A DNA stretch of 64,000 nucleotides. Origin: Rhynochetos jubatus. Taxonomy: Eukaryota; Chordata; Aves; Eurypygiformes; Rhynochetidae. The notes beneath the pieces are model-generated. The model made no database searches. It saw only the letters and a program-made list of their open reading frames with translations, and had not been told where the DNA came from. The DNA lies in assembly GCA_027574665.1 (NCBI GenBank), contig CM050652.1, positions 4,692,589-4,756,588 of the forward strand. The letters run 5' to 3'. Position numbers and translations under genes: made by a program. This document shows, piece after piece, positions 10,601 to 22,460 of the stretch (position 1 is the stretch's first letter; the number at the start of each line of letters is the position of its first letter).

Positions 10601-13600
10601 GACATAGGGTATTAATTTTTCACTTCATATTAATTGCTGCTAATTAACACTTCAAACACAGTTCCCAGCCATACTGTTAACAGTAGCACGCTGACTGGCC
10701 TGCAACCATCAACATTAAACAAGCAGCACACACCACTGTACCCTGATTTCTCTGTCAGTCTGAAGAAACGTGTGTCCACTGGAAACCAAATGAAGGACCA
10801 CAAGCCATGTTGCCAGTCTGTAAACCAGGGGATGGGAAACAACAGCAAAAGAAGCTCAAGGTGACACTACGCTAGGCAGGGACACAAAGGAAAATATTCT
10901 GAAATGCATTTGAAAGAGCAGGGAGGGGGGAAATTCCCTGGTTTCAGATCTCTTGTTCTTTGTTTCTGCACAGTGGTGGTTCAAACCAATACGATTCTTC
11001 CCCCACACAGCTTTCCCATTCCCCGGGTTTTTAATTCAGATCCAGACTCTTAATTCACAGGCGGAAAAAGCCAGCCAATATTAAAAAGAATCTCTTTTAT
11101 TTGCTTCTTCCCACGGTTGTCAGTCTCAGCCACACCATTATCTCAAACACACTGCCTTGTCTTCTCTATCAATATTGGCTCTTTGTATAAAGTGCCAGCA
11201 TTGGCTTTCTTGCACCATTTTACATTTCTCATCTCCTGTCGACTCCACCCTCATTCTCCTTCGGAATAAGCCCCCGTAAGGAAAGGTCCCCTACCCATGC
11301 ACACAAATCCAGCACCCCACAGCTTTTCCTTAGAGTTATGCCTGAAAAACTTACTCTTTCCCTCCAGTGTATGCTTGGTTAATTGGGATTGACATAAAAA
11401 GCCAGGCTACTGGAACACAGGATGCAAGAGAGATCCTACATCCTTGAAACCTCCTGTCTGGATAGTGTAGCACTTATGCCAAGGTACCACTGAGTCCTGA
11501 GTGGTGGTGAAGTGCAAAGCCCACCACTTTCCCAAAAATCTGTCCCCTGCCTTCCATATTCAGCGACATCCATTGAACTGAGATGGTCCCACCTCTCAGC
11601 AAGGAGGCACCTGATGAGCACAGCAGGGCTGGAGTAAGGGCTGCCAGCATGACCCCATGTGCCTGGTGAAAAGCCGCTACCAGGGATGTGACCGGTGGCA
11701 GGGTGAGTCCATGGGCATCTCCAGGGCAGGTTCACTGCATTTCCAGAGCTCTACGCTAGGTATGTTGGATAAAAGGGATCTGCATTTCTTTTTCCAGCCG
11801 AATCAGAGGGAAGCTGAACGTGGGGTGGCCCCTGCAGACTTCCCTGGTGAATGCATCTGCTGATTTCACTCAGTCCCCTCAATGCCAGGCACAACCATGT
11901 GCAATTTCATGTGCCTTTACCATCTTCAAGCCTTTTGCAGGATCATGAGTGAAAAAGCCACTGCAAAGTGACCGAGGAAACCATCTGAAACAATTGAGAC
12001 CAGACCCTCATGCCTGAACAATTAGGAAACTGCAGCAGTCAATGAGGCTTTCAGGAGCAGGACAGGACTGTGCTGAGACCTGACCTGCCTCGACCTGACC
12101 CCGGAGCTGAGACAGTCCCTCCAGTTGTCTTCCATCTTACTTGCAGAACACATTTTTTTTTTTTATGTCCCCGCAAATGCCCTACATCTGACCAAATGGC
12201 TTTACATCAGGTAAAGCAGGGCCTGAGCAGATGGAGCAAAAGCCTAGGTAGGACACAGGGGATACTAGACCAGGTCCTGATCCCACTGTCTTACCCCACT
12301 CTGGGGTCTTCCAGCACAGCAAATCCCCATGAAACTGCACTACAAGAAATTATGCCCACCAACCCTACCCACCTCAGGTGGGATTCGCCTCACCTAATCA
12401 ATCATTTGCAGCTAACCATGAGAAAGCACCTCCAAAGAGCTATGTGTGTGGTCTGCGTCAGACACCCAAAATTCGGATGAGATGAACAACCCTGAGGGCG
12501 TGCCTGTGGTTGCACAGCACCTGGTAAGATCTTAGATTTAAGATTTTAGACATCCAAGTTTGCCATCAAATGGAGGAAGTGAGATGCTTGGGTGCCCATA
12601 CGACACTGGTTCTGTAGTGGAGTAAGGCGAATGTGGACTCAGCCCTGTGGAATTTGGTTTAGGATGCATGAAAGTTGGCATCTTCTCACCCAGGAGACAC
12701 CATACGAGACCAGGCATCACCCAAGACTCAGAGGGAAAATTACTAAGATGATATCCTGCCCATCCCCAAGCACCCTTCTCCAAGGCATCTCCCTTCCCCT
12801 TTGGACTCTGCCCTTCATCAGGAGGGTCTGACCCAATGCTGTGCTCCTGCAGCCTTTCTTGTTGATCGCACTGCCTGCTAGCCTGGAGATACCTGTGTCC
12901 TAGTGGATCCCAGCCCCAGTAAACACCGAGATATATTTTCCCACTAGCCACACTGCAAATCACAACACACACAGCCTCTGATTTGTATATCTCAAGTTAA
13001 GTCAACAGTGTTCCCCTCTGGGTCTAAAAGTGTAGATCTCCATTCCTTGCTTTAAGCAATGCAGGTGACCTTTTCCAATGCTCAGAGACCACCTCCAAGA
13101 GCATGCAGGCAATGTAAGGCAATAAACACAGCCTCCAGCCCCCCAAAAAGCCACTTCACAGGCAGTGCTGCAAATCACCTCATTGCATGTAACATGAGGA
13201 TGCTCAGGACTAGCACTGAGGCTGAGAAGAAAGTCTGCTCCTCTAGGCAGAGGACCCTAAATAAAACCATGCTTCATGCGGGATTGCTAGTGGCAGCCTG
13301 CCACAATATTTACACCCCCTGAGCATCTGTACAATGCAAATGGAGGCTCATTTGGAAGGGCTATTGAACACATCAAGGAACAGCTTTCACCTCCTAAAGA
13401 AAGAGCCTGTCTCTCTTCTCAATGTACCAGTTGGAAACCTTTTATGGATTACTTCATCCAAATTCCTGTCCTTTTTTTTTTTTTAATATTTATTTGAGAG
13501 CTTCCCTTGCCAAATGTTTTCACTTATATCAAGTGACAATTTCTCTTTCATATTGAACACCCCACAGGATTTTATTAGGGGCAAATTACTGCTTTGAATG

Positions 13601-16542
13601 GCACTGTGTTGGTTCAGATGTACTCTGGGGTGGAAGAAACAAATCCCATCTAATCTGGAGAACCAGGACTGTTCACAATATTCAAATATATGAAAAACAG
13701 ATGAATGGGGAAAGAGTATAATCTGTTTTCCATGTTCTTGATGGCCTGAAGGAGGAGGCTTGGGTTTAAACTGAAGGAGGGGGCATTTGATTTGGGCATG
13801 AGAAAAATCACTCAATGAATCTGGTGAAGACATGGGATAAACTGTGGGAAGGGCACAGAGCCTCGCCTTTTGGAAAGGTTAAGATGCTGAGCTGTCAGGG
13901 AGAGATCTTGGTATGGTTAATCCTGCCCTGGGTATGAGATGGTCTGTACAAGCCATGGAGGTCCCTTCCAGCCCTGCTGCTCCAGACACTCAACAGGCTG
14001 ATCCTTCTGCTCCTGAAGTCAAACATCAGCATCATTTGTGCAGCAGCGCACAAAATAAACGACTAAGCCTGGAGGGAAAACATGCAAAAATGGGGAACTA
14101 GAGGCACCAACAGAGGAGGGACGCTCTGGATTTTCCATCCCAAAGGGGAAGAAGGACAGGAACCAAAATTCTGTGAAGACACATGGCGAAAAAGGGATTA
14201 TGTGAGGTGGTGACAGCCCTCTAACTCAGCAGGTCCTTGCTCTCCTCTCTTATTGCACCCGTGATCAATGCCTCACGCTTTTACCCTGACAGACAGACCT
14301 GCTGCATAAGGCAATCTTCTCATCCTCCCTACGTGGCACACCCCGGAGTCTAGGATACACACAGAGATAAATGGCAGTAAGATAAGATAACAGAAAGTAA
14401 AATAAACCTAATTAGAGAAACTACCTTGTTCACCGCTAAAAGCCCTGCAGTATTAGGCAAAAAGAGACAGGTGACAGGCAGGCATGCAGATGTCTGATTT
14501 AGGTACGCATCCTACTCTTAGCTGCTCTATGTGTAAATATAACTTAAGGACCTAGGGCTGAACTTAAAGCAAAAACCTGCCACAAACTTCACCAAGTACT
14601 AGATCAAACTTCTAAAATTAAAAGCACTTTTTCATCAAATTTCCCTTCTCCCAACTGAGCTGGATGTTTCATAACTGAGGGCTATAAGGCATTGCTGCCA
14701 CACCTGTACGATTGCCCGGCTAACCCCAAACATCCCCACCTCGAGCATCCCACACAGCATAAGTGCATGGCACGATCCTGTCCTCAGTGCCCACATCAGC
14801 TGCCTGGGGGACCCTCCCAAACTTGGATGCCAACAGCAGGATCCGGCCTCAAACTGCCCCACAGCAGTGCTACAAATCACCAGGCAAGGCGAGCAGGTGC
14901 CTCTCCCCTGCCCTGTGCTTGTGTTATTGATGCTCATTCCCAGCAGCTGTAAAATCCCCTCCTGTCACAGCACTGGTATTGCACATCCTCTTTGTGTAGA
15001 TATACATGTCACCATAAAGTGCCAGGTCAGGGGCAGGGAGGTCACCATGTGCTATCCACTCTCATTTCCAGCTGTTGTGTCACCTCCTAGATGCCTGTCA
15101 CCTTCACCGTGATACAACAGACTATTGCCATGATGTAGCCCTGCTTTGGTGAAGCACTTCTACTTGTACTAAGGACCAAATATACACCAACTACTCTGGA
15201 AATATGGCATATTTGAGATTAGTCACCTCCTAAAGCGCTCAGCTTAAGCAGGATCATGAAGAAGATCGAATCAATATCCCCAACAACCTTTGCAACAGGC
15301 AAAAAACCTGCATGGAAAAAGCACAGTGGCAACATCAACCACCTGCAACACCCCATCTTCTCCTTCCTCTGTGCTTGAAACGGAGCTGAAATGAGGAAGC
15401 CTTTTAGATGGGTGACTTGAACACGCACAGCTGCTTATCATCCTGAAACATCTCATCTGATACTTATCATCTGCAAGCACCAGTCACGTGGATCAAAAAC
15501 AATCAGTCAGATCCCCTGAACAGGACCGATCAGGCAAGCAACAGAACTCACCCAGCAGAAAACATAAAACACTGTTTTCATGGACTTAATTTAGGGCCCA
15601 GTTCCGAAGTTCCTCATCAGCCCAACCTCCCATCACCTGGGGCAATAGGTTCTGTCTGCTATGTTGCGGTGACATTTTCCAAACAAAACAAATACGAGAT
15701 GCAAACCGGAATCCAGGAAACATCTGCCATCTGATTCCAACACTTTTTAGGAAAAATGACACTTTAGGTCTTGGCACTGTTTGGTTCATTTAAACAGCAC
15801 AGCTGATAAGCATTTGGGCTTAGTCCTACACACACTTGCATCCCTCTCAGTGTTTTACATCCAGCAGCTACTTCATCGACTGGCAGGATCCGCCAAAAAA
15901 CAAGATCCAGCCCTTGCAGCCATCTCCTGCCACCCCTCCGTACAACAGCAGGAAAAGGAAGACCCTTCCCTTTGCCAGAGACACGTGAGGGCAGCCAGCA
16001 GACCCCTGCCAAGGTCTATCCAGAACCAAATTCCACAAGACAGTTTAACTCAGAGTCCTGCGAGTCACACTGACAGCGCTAATTCCATCCCATTTCTCTA
16101 AGAAAAAACAAATTGCATCTCCTTTCATGGCCTCTAAGAGATACCGTGGTGAACACGTGAGCTGCTCCAGGACAGTCAGGTTTAATGCCCCACCATCACC
16201 CAAAAAACAATGCATTGTGGAGTCTGGGCTTACACTGAGCTCCCACCCTGGACCTTGTTCAAAACACCTGCCAAGAAATAGTTAAATATGTTTTTCTTGT
16301 CCTTTCTTTAAAGGGATATTTTTAATGCACACCGGAAAACTATTGCTTTCTACCCATAAGTCCCAGCAAGGGACTTTAGGGCTCCTTAGACTTTAAGGAT
16401 CCTCAGCTCGTGGTCATCTTGGCTGATCTCCTACACTGCAGTGACAAGGAGAATGTCACCTGGATTTTAGTGGAGGGAATTAATCATCCTTGCCAAGAAA
16501 ATAAATGCTGAACTTTCCAGTAACTTGGAATATATTCAATAT

Positions 16543-16813
16543 ATTGGTATAATCTGTTACTAAATGAAAATATAAAAGCCATTTAAATAGAGATATGGTA
16601 AAGGGCTAACAAGAGACTAGAACATTGCAAACAAGCAGGAAACACCCTGTTACTGATTTTAGGGGTGCACAGGGTGGTGGGACCATTATAAGCAAGACAG
16701 TATCATTTCATTTATATACTGAGAAAACACCTACAAATATTCAACAGATGTTATAAGGATGTTGCAGAGGTGGAGAGTGTTTTGCACAGATGTAAGAACA
16801 TCTGCAGAAGACC
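16543..16813 (+). repeat. Left arm of a ~275-bp inverted repeat pair
   Basis: This arm runs from ttggtataatctgtta to acatctgcagaag. Its reverse complement recurs at about 18220-18500. By eye the arms agree at roughly 85-90 percent of positions, with a few short indels. Shared landmarks are agccatttaaatagagatat, ccctgttactgattttaggg, and a block built on caacagatgttataaggatg followed by ttgcagaggtgga. The arms are 1.4 kb apart. I do not recognise the family: this could be two insertions of one old transposon or LTR in opposite orientation, or a local inverted duplication. Confidence 0.85.
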
Positions 16814-18219
16814 AACATACACCAATAGTATATTCAGACTCTGTCTCAGGACTTTAGCCAAGAAAACAGGACTCCCTTGAACAAGCCGCTCGGGGATGCT
16901 GCGTGTTAATCATGAAAGCAAGAATCATGAGTGAGAGTAAAAATAGCAAGGATTCTGCACATACCTTTTTTAAGCCTCACACCTACTCAGACATGATCTC
17001 TCGGTCAGCTGTCAAGAACTGCTTGGGGTTTTTTTTTCTTTCTTTCTTTTTATTACTATTTAATTTTAGAGCAAATGCTTCTGATTCATAAAAATGGAGT
17101 AACTGCGAACACATTTTCCAAACCAGCCCTCTCAAGAATGCTTTATTTAGGTCTCGCAAAAGGGCAATCTCAAAATAAACTTTTTCAGGAGTTTTTTTTA
17201 AATGTCAGTGACGGAGTCTTTGCTCGTATTTCTGCATTCCCCTGTTTTGCAACCTAAACACTTTCAATCACTGTAGGAGTCGTACCTGAGACAAGGAAAA
17301 TAAAGATAAATCTTCTGGCAAAACACCCACAGGATGATTTGACTAGTTTCATCAGAGATGACTCGTGCAAAGATCAACAGACCGTTTCAAATTATGAGAT
17401 TTAAACATGGACCAGGTACCATCGGCTACTCTAATCCTGAAAAAAACTGCTCTCAGGGATCAGCACATTATAATGATAGAACAAACCCAGTATTTCCAAA
17501 CAGCATTGCTATTAACAACAGCGACGGCGTTTCGTTTTCAGCACCGAGGACCCTGCTGCACCAGCCGATATACTCCATATGTGTCAATATTCACAGTAAT
17601 AAAATACCTCTGACACCTCCACCACCTTCAGGTCATCTAAAACATGGCCCCTGTGGTCACCACATTTATTTTCTCTGTGTGCTTTCAGAAACATGCTCCT
17701 CTGCTTCAAGTCTTGGCTACCTGTCCCAGGTTTTGGAGCTTTCCACAACTCCTTTACTTTGTCACTCAGACACAGCCAGGGACCAGCCCGCTCCTTCAAC
17801 CACCACCACCTCTGAAAACCCCTTTGGCTGCTCTCCATACCTCCCTTTACCCCACACCAATGTGAATTTAGCAAAAAGTCCTTAAAGAAACAAGACAGCA
17901 CCTTCTCTAACGTGCCCTGTCCTTCAGCAAGGTAATGTCACATCCCCTTGCTGATGCTCTTGTATCAGACCAGCACCCCCATGGCTGCCAAAAGCCAGAA
18001 ACAGGGATCCAAAATACACACATGCACTTCACGGACCAGCAACACGCTCAGCACAAGCCAAGGGTGAGGGAGAAAGCATCCCTAGTCTGAAGAGTTGATG
18101 GTTGCAGTGTTTATTTCTAGTAACATTACCATAAAGTTTTAATAAATGCTTCATTAAAACATCACCTTTCTGTCCAGCCAATTATCACTCACTCATAATC
18201 ACAGCTATATAAGTATATA

Positions 18220-18500
18220 CTGCCTTCTGCAGATGTTCTTACATCTGTGCGAAACACTTTCCACCTCTGCAACATCCTTATAACATCTGTTGAATATTTG
18301 AAAACGTTTTCTCAACATATAAATGAAATTATACTGTGTTGCTTATAATGCACCTACTGTCCCACTACCCTGTGTGCCCCCTAAAATCAGTAACAGGGTA
18401 TTTTCTTGTTGTTTACAATTTACCAGTCTCTCGATAGCCCTTTGCCATATCTCTATTTAAATGGCTTTTAGATTTTCACTTAGTCACAGATTACACCAAG
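18220..18500 (-). repeat. Right arm of the ~275-bp inverted repeat pair
   Basis: This is the inverted partner of 16543-16813. It starts cttctgcagatgttctta, passes through ccctaaaatcagtaacaggg and ends near cagattacaccaa. Similarity stops at both ends: outside the pair, and on the loop side just past cttctgcag. In the SFMBT2 primary transcript the two arms could fold into a long, imperfect double-stranded stem. Confidence 0.85.
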
Positions 18501-20079
18501 CCTCCATCTTATCAGAGGAGTTATTAGGACTTAATCCTTTATAAGCACTAAAGTTATTAGACTTGTGAGAATATTTTCTTCCCTTCCATAAATAATCTGT
18601 TGGGGAGGAAAAAAAAAAAAAGGCACTTACATCCCTGCTCATCCAGGCAACACTCCCAACCCCAAAGAGAAAACCTGCCTTGCCTGCTCCCCCTTTACCC
18701 CCAGCAAAGGAAGTCAGATTTGTTTATACCTTCAGACCTCTTGGGAGGAAAAGCAAATTGCAGTAAATCCTGGCCAGGACCTCCCTGCCACTGCAGGAGA
18801 AAAGTCCTCAGAGGAGGTCTGCCTGGTGCAACCAGAGCTAACCCCAGTGCAACCTGGCTGGGCTACAGGAGGGGGCTTCGAGCAGCAACCAGACCCCCTC
18901 TTTTTGAGGGAAACAGGAGCAAAGATGGGAGGGAGCAAAGTGGTCCCCTAAACACAGCCCCTTTGGCTGATGTGGGTGCCCTCTGGCTGGCAAAGAGCCA
19001 AGGGGGGGTTGTGTTGGGGGTCACCCTATCTTGGGGGTGTCAGCTGCAGAGCCTGAAACATTGATGGAAAGCAAGGTGTTACCATCACAAAGCCTAGATT
19101 GCAAGGAAAGAGCCATTTTAGGCTGCTTCTCCCATTTTTAAGCTGATTTCTCCAAGTCAAAGACAAAAAAAAAAAGTGAAGCAAGGGAAGAGAGGCGAGA
19201 CTCAGGGTACAGAGGGATCTGCAGAGACCTTTGGACACTCCCTCCATCCCCACATCCCCAGGACACAAACAGGCAAAGTTGTTTCCCTGCTCAGGCACCA
19301 GGTCACTCTGCTACAGCCTTTTCTTCCCCAGAAGAAATCTGTCCTGCCCAAGGGGCAGCAAACTTGGGAATGGCGAGGTGCAAGGGGCGTGGAGGGGGGG
19401 GGGATAGTTTCCAATTTTGCAATGGTTCCATGCCTTCCCACCCCACAGGCTGGCAGCTCTTGGATTTTGCCACCCAAGTCCCACCACTGTTTGACAGCCG
19501 CCTCCCAAGCTGCTCTGCTTATAATTAATGCTGCGTTCTGATATTTTGATAAGAGATCACAATCCTCCCCCCAGGTCTTCCCCTCTGCCCCTCTCCCCAC
19601 CACCCTCATCCTGCGATGAGGGTTTGCTGGCTCCCTGAGCAGCAAAGCTTGGTCCTGGCAGGGGCTGGAGAACGGTGGGGGGAAATGGGGTGGGAAGATG
19701 GAGCCCTTTTGAGAGGGGAAACCTCAACCTGCGTGACAAGGTGTGCAAACAGCATCTCCAGCCGCTCCTGCTAAATAAAAGGACGGTGGGTTTCTGGAGA
19801 GCATCTCCAAGAAGTGCAGGGAGATGGGCAAGGCAGATCAGCTCTCTTCCCCATCCCCAGGATGCTCCATCCCCACCCGGGCACTGACAGCCCGTGATTC
19901 TGGAGCTTCCCATCACCTCCCACAACTACAAAACGCAGATGCTCCGAAATTACCACCCTGTAACCACGGTGAAACGATCCCAGAACAGCAGCAATGAAGT
20001 GCTCCCTGCACGGGAACGAGCAAGTTTCTCCCTGGAAAACACGTTTGCAAAAAAAAAAAAGCGGTTGGGAAAGGCAGGA

Positions 20080-22460
20080 AACAACTCCCCGCGAACTCCT
20101 CGCAAACTCTCATGTGCTTGCGATGCAAAAGCGGCGATTCGCCCCCGCCGCCGTGGGCTCCGGGGGTCTCTCTCTGCAAGAGACGCTCGGTGCGGCACGC
20201 ACCGGCGAAGCCGCTGGTTTCCCACCCCAAATCTCGGCGCGGCGAAATTTCAGGGCGTTTTTGTTAAACAACAGGGGAAAATAAATAAATAAAAACACCT
20301 CCCGTCCCTGGCTGACTGCTCCGAGGCGAGGAGGGAAGGTTTGACAAGCTCACACGGGACATCGCATCCACATCTCCACTCTCCGTGCAAAATAAATCAC
20401 TGCTGTGCCTCTCGGCTTTTATATTTTTTTTTTTTTCTTTTCTCTCATGGCATACCCGCAATTTTGGCATTCAAAGGCAAACCGGCCGGGTTCCGAAATC
20501 CCACGGCTTCTCGCAGCACACACGAATGACCCGTACTTCTCCCATCAGTGATTCCCGCGTGGAGGGGACCCCGACGACGGGTCCCATCCCTTTCCCTCCG
20601 CGTTTCATTCACCCGCGCATCCCTCCGAGCAACAGAGCTCAACCAAACGTGTGGCACCTCACTTTTTCTCTTCCCCCCCCCCCCCCTTTCAGAATGTTTC
20701 TTTTCAGTTTTTTAAAGACACCTCAACCCGCCATGTTGAGCTGACAAGCTTTATAAATATTCATTTACCGCAGTTCGGGAGCGCTACGCGAAAATATGTC
20801 TAGATCAGGGCTGCACATTTTGGCACAGCTGATTGCTTTCTTTTCCTTTCTTCCCCTACGCCTTTCGCAGCAGCTTTTTATTTTTTTTTTTTTCCCCCTC
20901 TTTCCCTTGCAGATTCAGAAGAAACCCACCCGCACACCCAAAATAACTCTTTCCGAGACGTGCATCAGCCTAGTGAATTCGAAAGGAGGTCGCACAGGAA
21001 AAGCACTAAAACGACAGATACCGCTTTAAAAAAATAAATAAATAAAAGAGGGAGGAAAGAGAGAAATGAGAGCATCTAAAACGCGATACGCCGAGGTAAA
21101 AAGAAACCCTCTGCACGCCTGCGATGAACTGCACGGGCACTGTAACCCCTTGCCCGTGACAACCCCGGCGTGCCCAGCCCACGGGCGGCGGCGCGGGGAG
21201 CGGTACCCACGAACCCGAGCGCAGGTACCGGCACCCGCGGGGGATCTGCCCCGGCAGCCCCGCAACCCGCACGCACTTCGCACCAACTCCACCGCCGCTC
21301 TCCTCTTTTGGAGGGGGTGGGGTGTCCACACCCAGCTTCCCCCGCTTAAAAAAAAAAAAATAATAAAGCTTTTTGGTACCTGTTGGGAGAGAGAAGCGGC
21401 TCTTCCACCCAAGCGGTACAAACCCCAATAAATAAAACACAAGGAAGCGCCAGCCGGGAGGGGTTGGGGGGGGCAGGCGCGGTACCTTACCTGGCCAAGT
21501 TTGAGGGTTTGGGGGTGTTTGGTTGGGGTTTTTTTCCCCAGCCCCTCAGCGGCGAGACCCCCGCGGTGCGCAGCGCTGCGCGGCGCGGAACCCAGCCGTC
21601 CCTCCGCCCGCACTCGCGGCAGACTCATTCCAATATGGCATCCGCGCAGTGCGCATGCCTGCCGCTCTTTTTAGGGCTTTTTTTTTTTTTCTATTTAGCT
21701 GCCAACTCCTTCAGTGACCTTTTTCAGCAGTTAAAAAAAAAAAAATAATTCATACACACACCCCAACCACCACCCCGCCGGCTCCGCCGAGCTACGCGCC
21801 CGCGGTGCCTCCGCGCCTCGAGCCGTCCCTCCGCGGGGAAACGGACTAAATAACCGAAGGAGGGTGTGGGAGGAATTAAAATTCACTCGTGAAACTGATG
21901 CTGTTGCAGCGCGGTTCGCGGTGCGGGGCAGCGCGCAGCCAACGCGCTCTCGCCGTGCGCTCTATAAATGCATAAAATACTTATAAAGCATCTTAAACCG
22001 CCAGCAAAGTGGGAGCTCTGCCGCCGATCTTCCCCTCCCCACCGCTCCCCGCAACCTTTTCTTTCCGTTTCTCCCCTTATTTCGTGTCTCCAAGAAACTT
22101 CCAGGGATGGAGATGGAGAAAGGGAAAGCAGAAATGCACCTCGTCCCCTCCAGCCCGCCCGTCCCCTCCGCTTCCCCAGGCTCCTGCATTACCTGTGTGT
22201 TGCCTGTCGCACGAAATAAATTAAAATTAATTAAAACAAATCAAAAGAAGCAGGCGAAAGCGCAAGGCAGGATGCAAAACCAACCGGTGCGCATCCCTCC
22301 GCCCCTCCCGGGGCGCAACTTTCCGTCGTTTCCTCGCTGGGTTATTTTATGGTTAGTGATTTATTTAGTGGTTGCAGGGGATTCACAGCAAAAGAAATGC
22401 GCTCCACGTCGCTGTGCGCGGCTGTGCTTGCGTGGGGGGTGCTCGCACGTGCAGCCACAC
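20080..22460 (-). promoter_or_regulatory. SFMBT2: CpG island, likely SFMBT2 promoter region
   Basis: CpG dinucleotides, rare elsewhere in the left half, are dense here, especially at 21.1-21.96 kb. The island contains the inferred noncoding exon. Motifs include a YY1-like site (gccatattgg on the minus strand, 21631-21640), an adjacent NRF1-like string (tgcgcatgc, around 21650), several purine/pyrimidine tracts and a C14 run at 20673-20686. It has no strong, correctly placed TATA box. Orientation is assigned from the SFMBT2 exons. The borders are estimates by eye, and the island could also drive a noncoding transcript to the right. Confidence 0.75.
21491..21650 (-). other. SFMBT2: Probable SFMBT2 noncoding first exon
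   Basis: On the minus strand acttggccag|gtaagg at 21491/21490 is the strongest donor I see in the CpG island. The exon would hold GC-rich leader sequence beginning near the YY1/NRF1-like cluster. The 5' end is a guess. A weaker alternative donor, aacag|gtacc, lies at 21380/21379. Confidence 0.5.

Larger units (their letters stand above)
7694..21490 (-). other. SFMBT2: SFMBT2 5'UTR intron (inferred)
   Basis: A 13.8-kb intron is inferred between the donor gtaagg at 21490 in the CpG island and the acceptor at 7694. Apart from the inverted repeat pair at 16.5 and 18.5 kb I see no convincing gene. Stretches 7.7-16.5 kb and 18.5-20 kb contain only short open frames, A or T runs (about 9854-9867, 12152-12162, 13471-13483, 18609-18620) and C-rich patches. 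An alternative first exon inside this interval is possible. Confidence 0.6.

Noticed and set aside
20745-20765. TATA-like string ctttataaatattc in the CpG island
   Set aside because: It lies about 0.9 kb from the inferred SFMBT2 exon on the wrong side and has no linked exon, so it is not called as a promoter element.
21026-21628. 200-codon open frame on the minus strand in the CpG island
   Set aside because: GC-rich DNA leaves frames open by chance. The frame crosses the likely noncoding exon donor and resembles no known protein.
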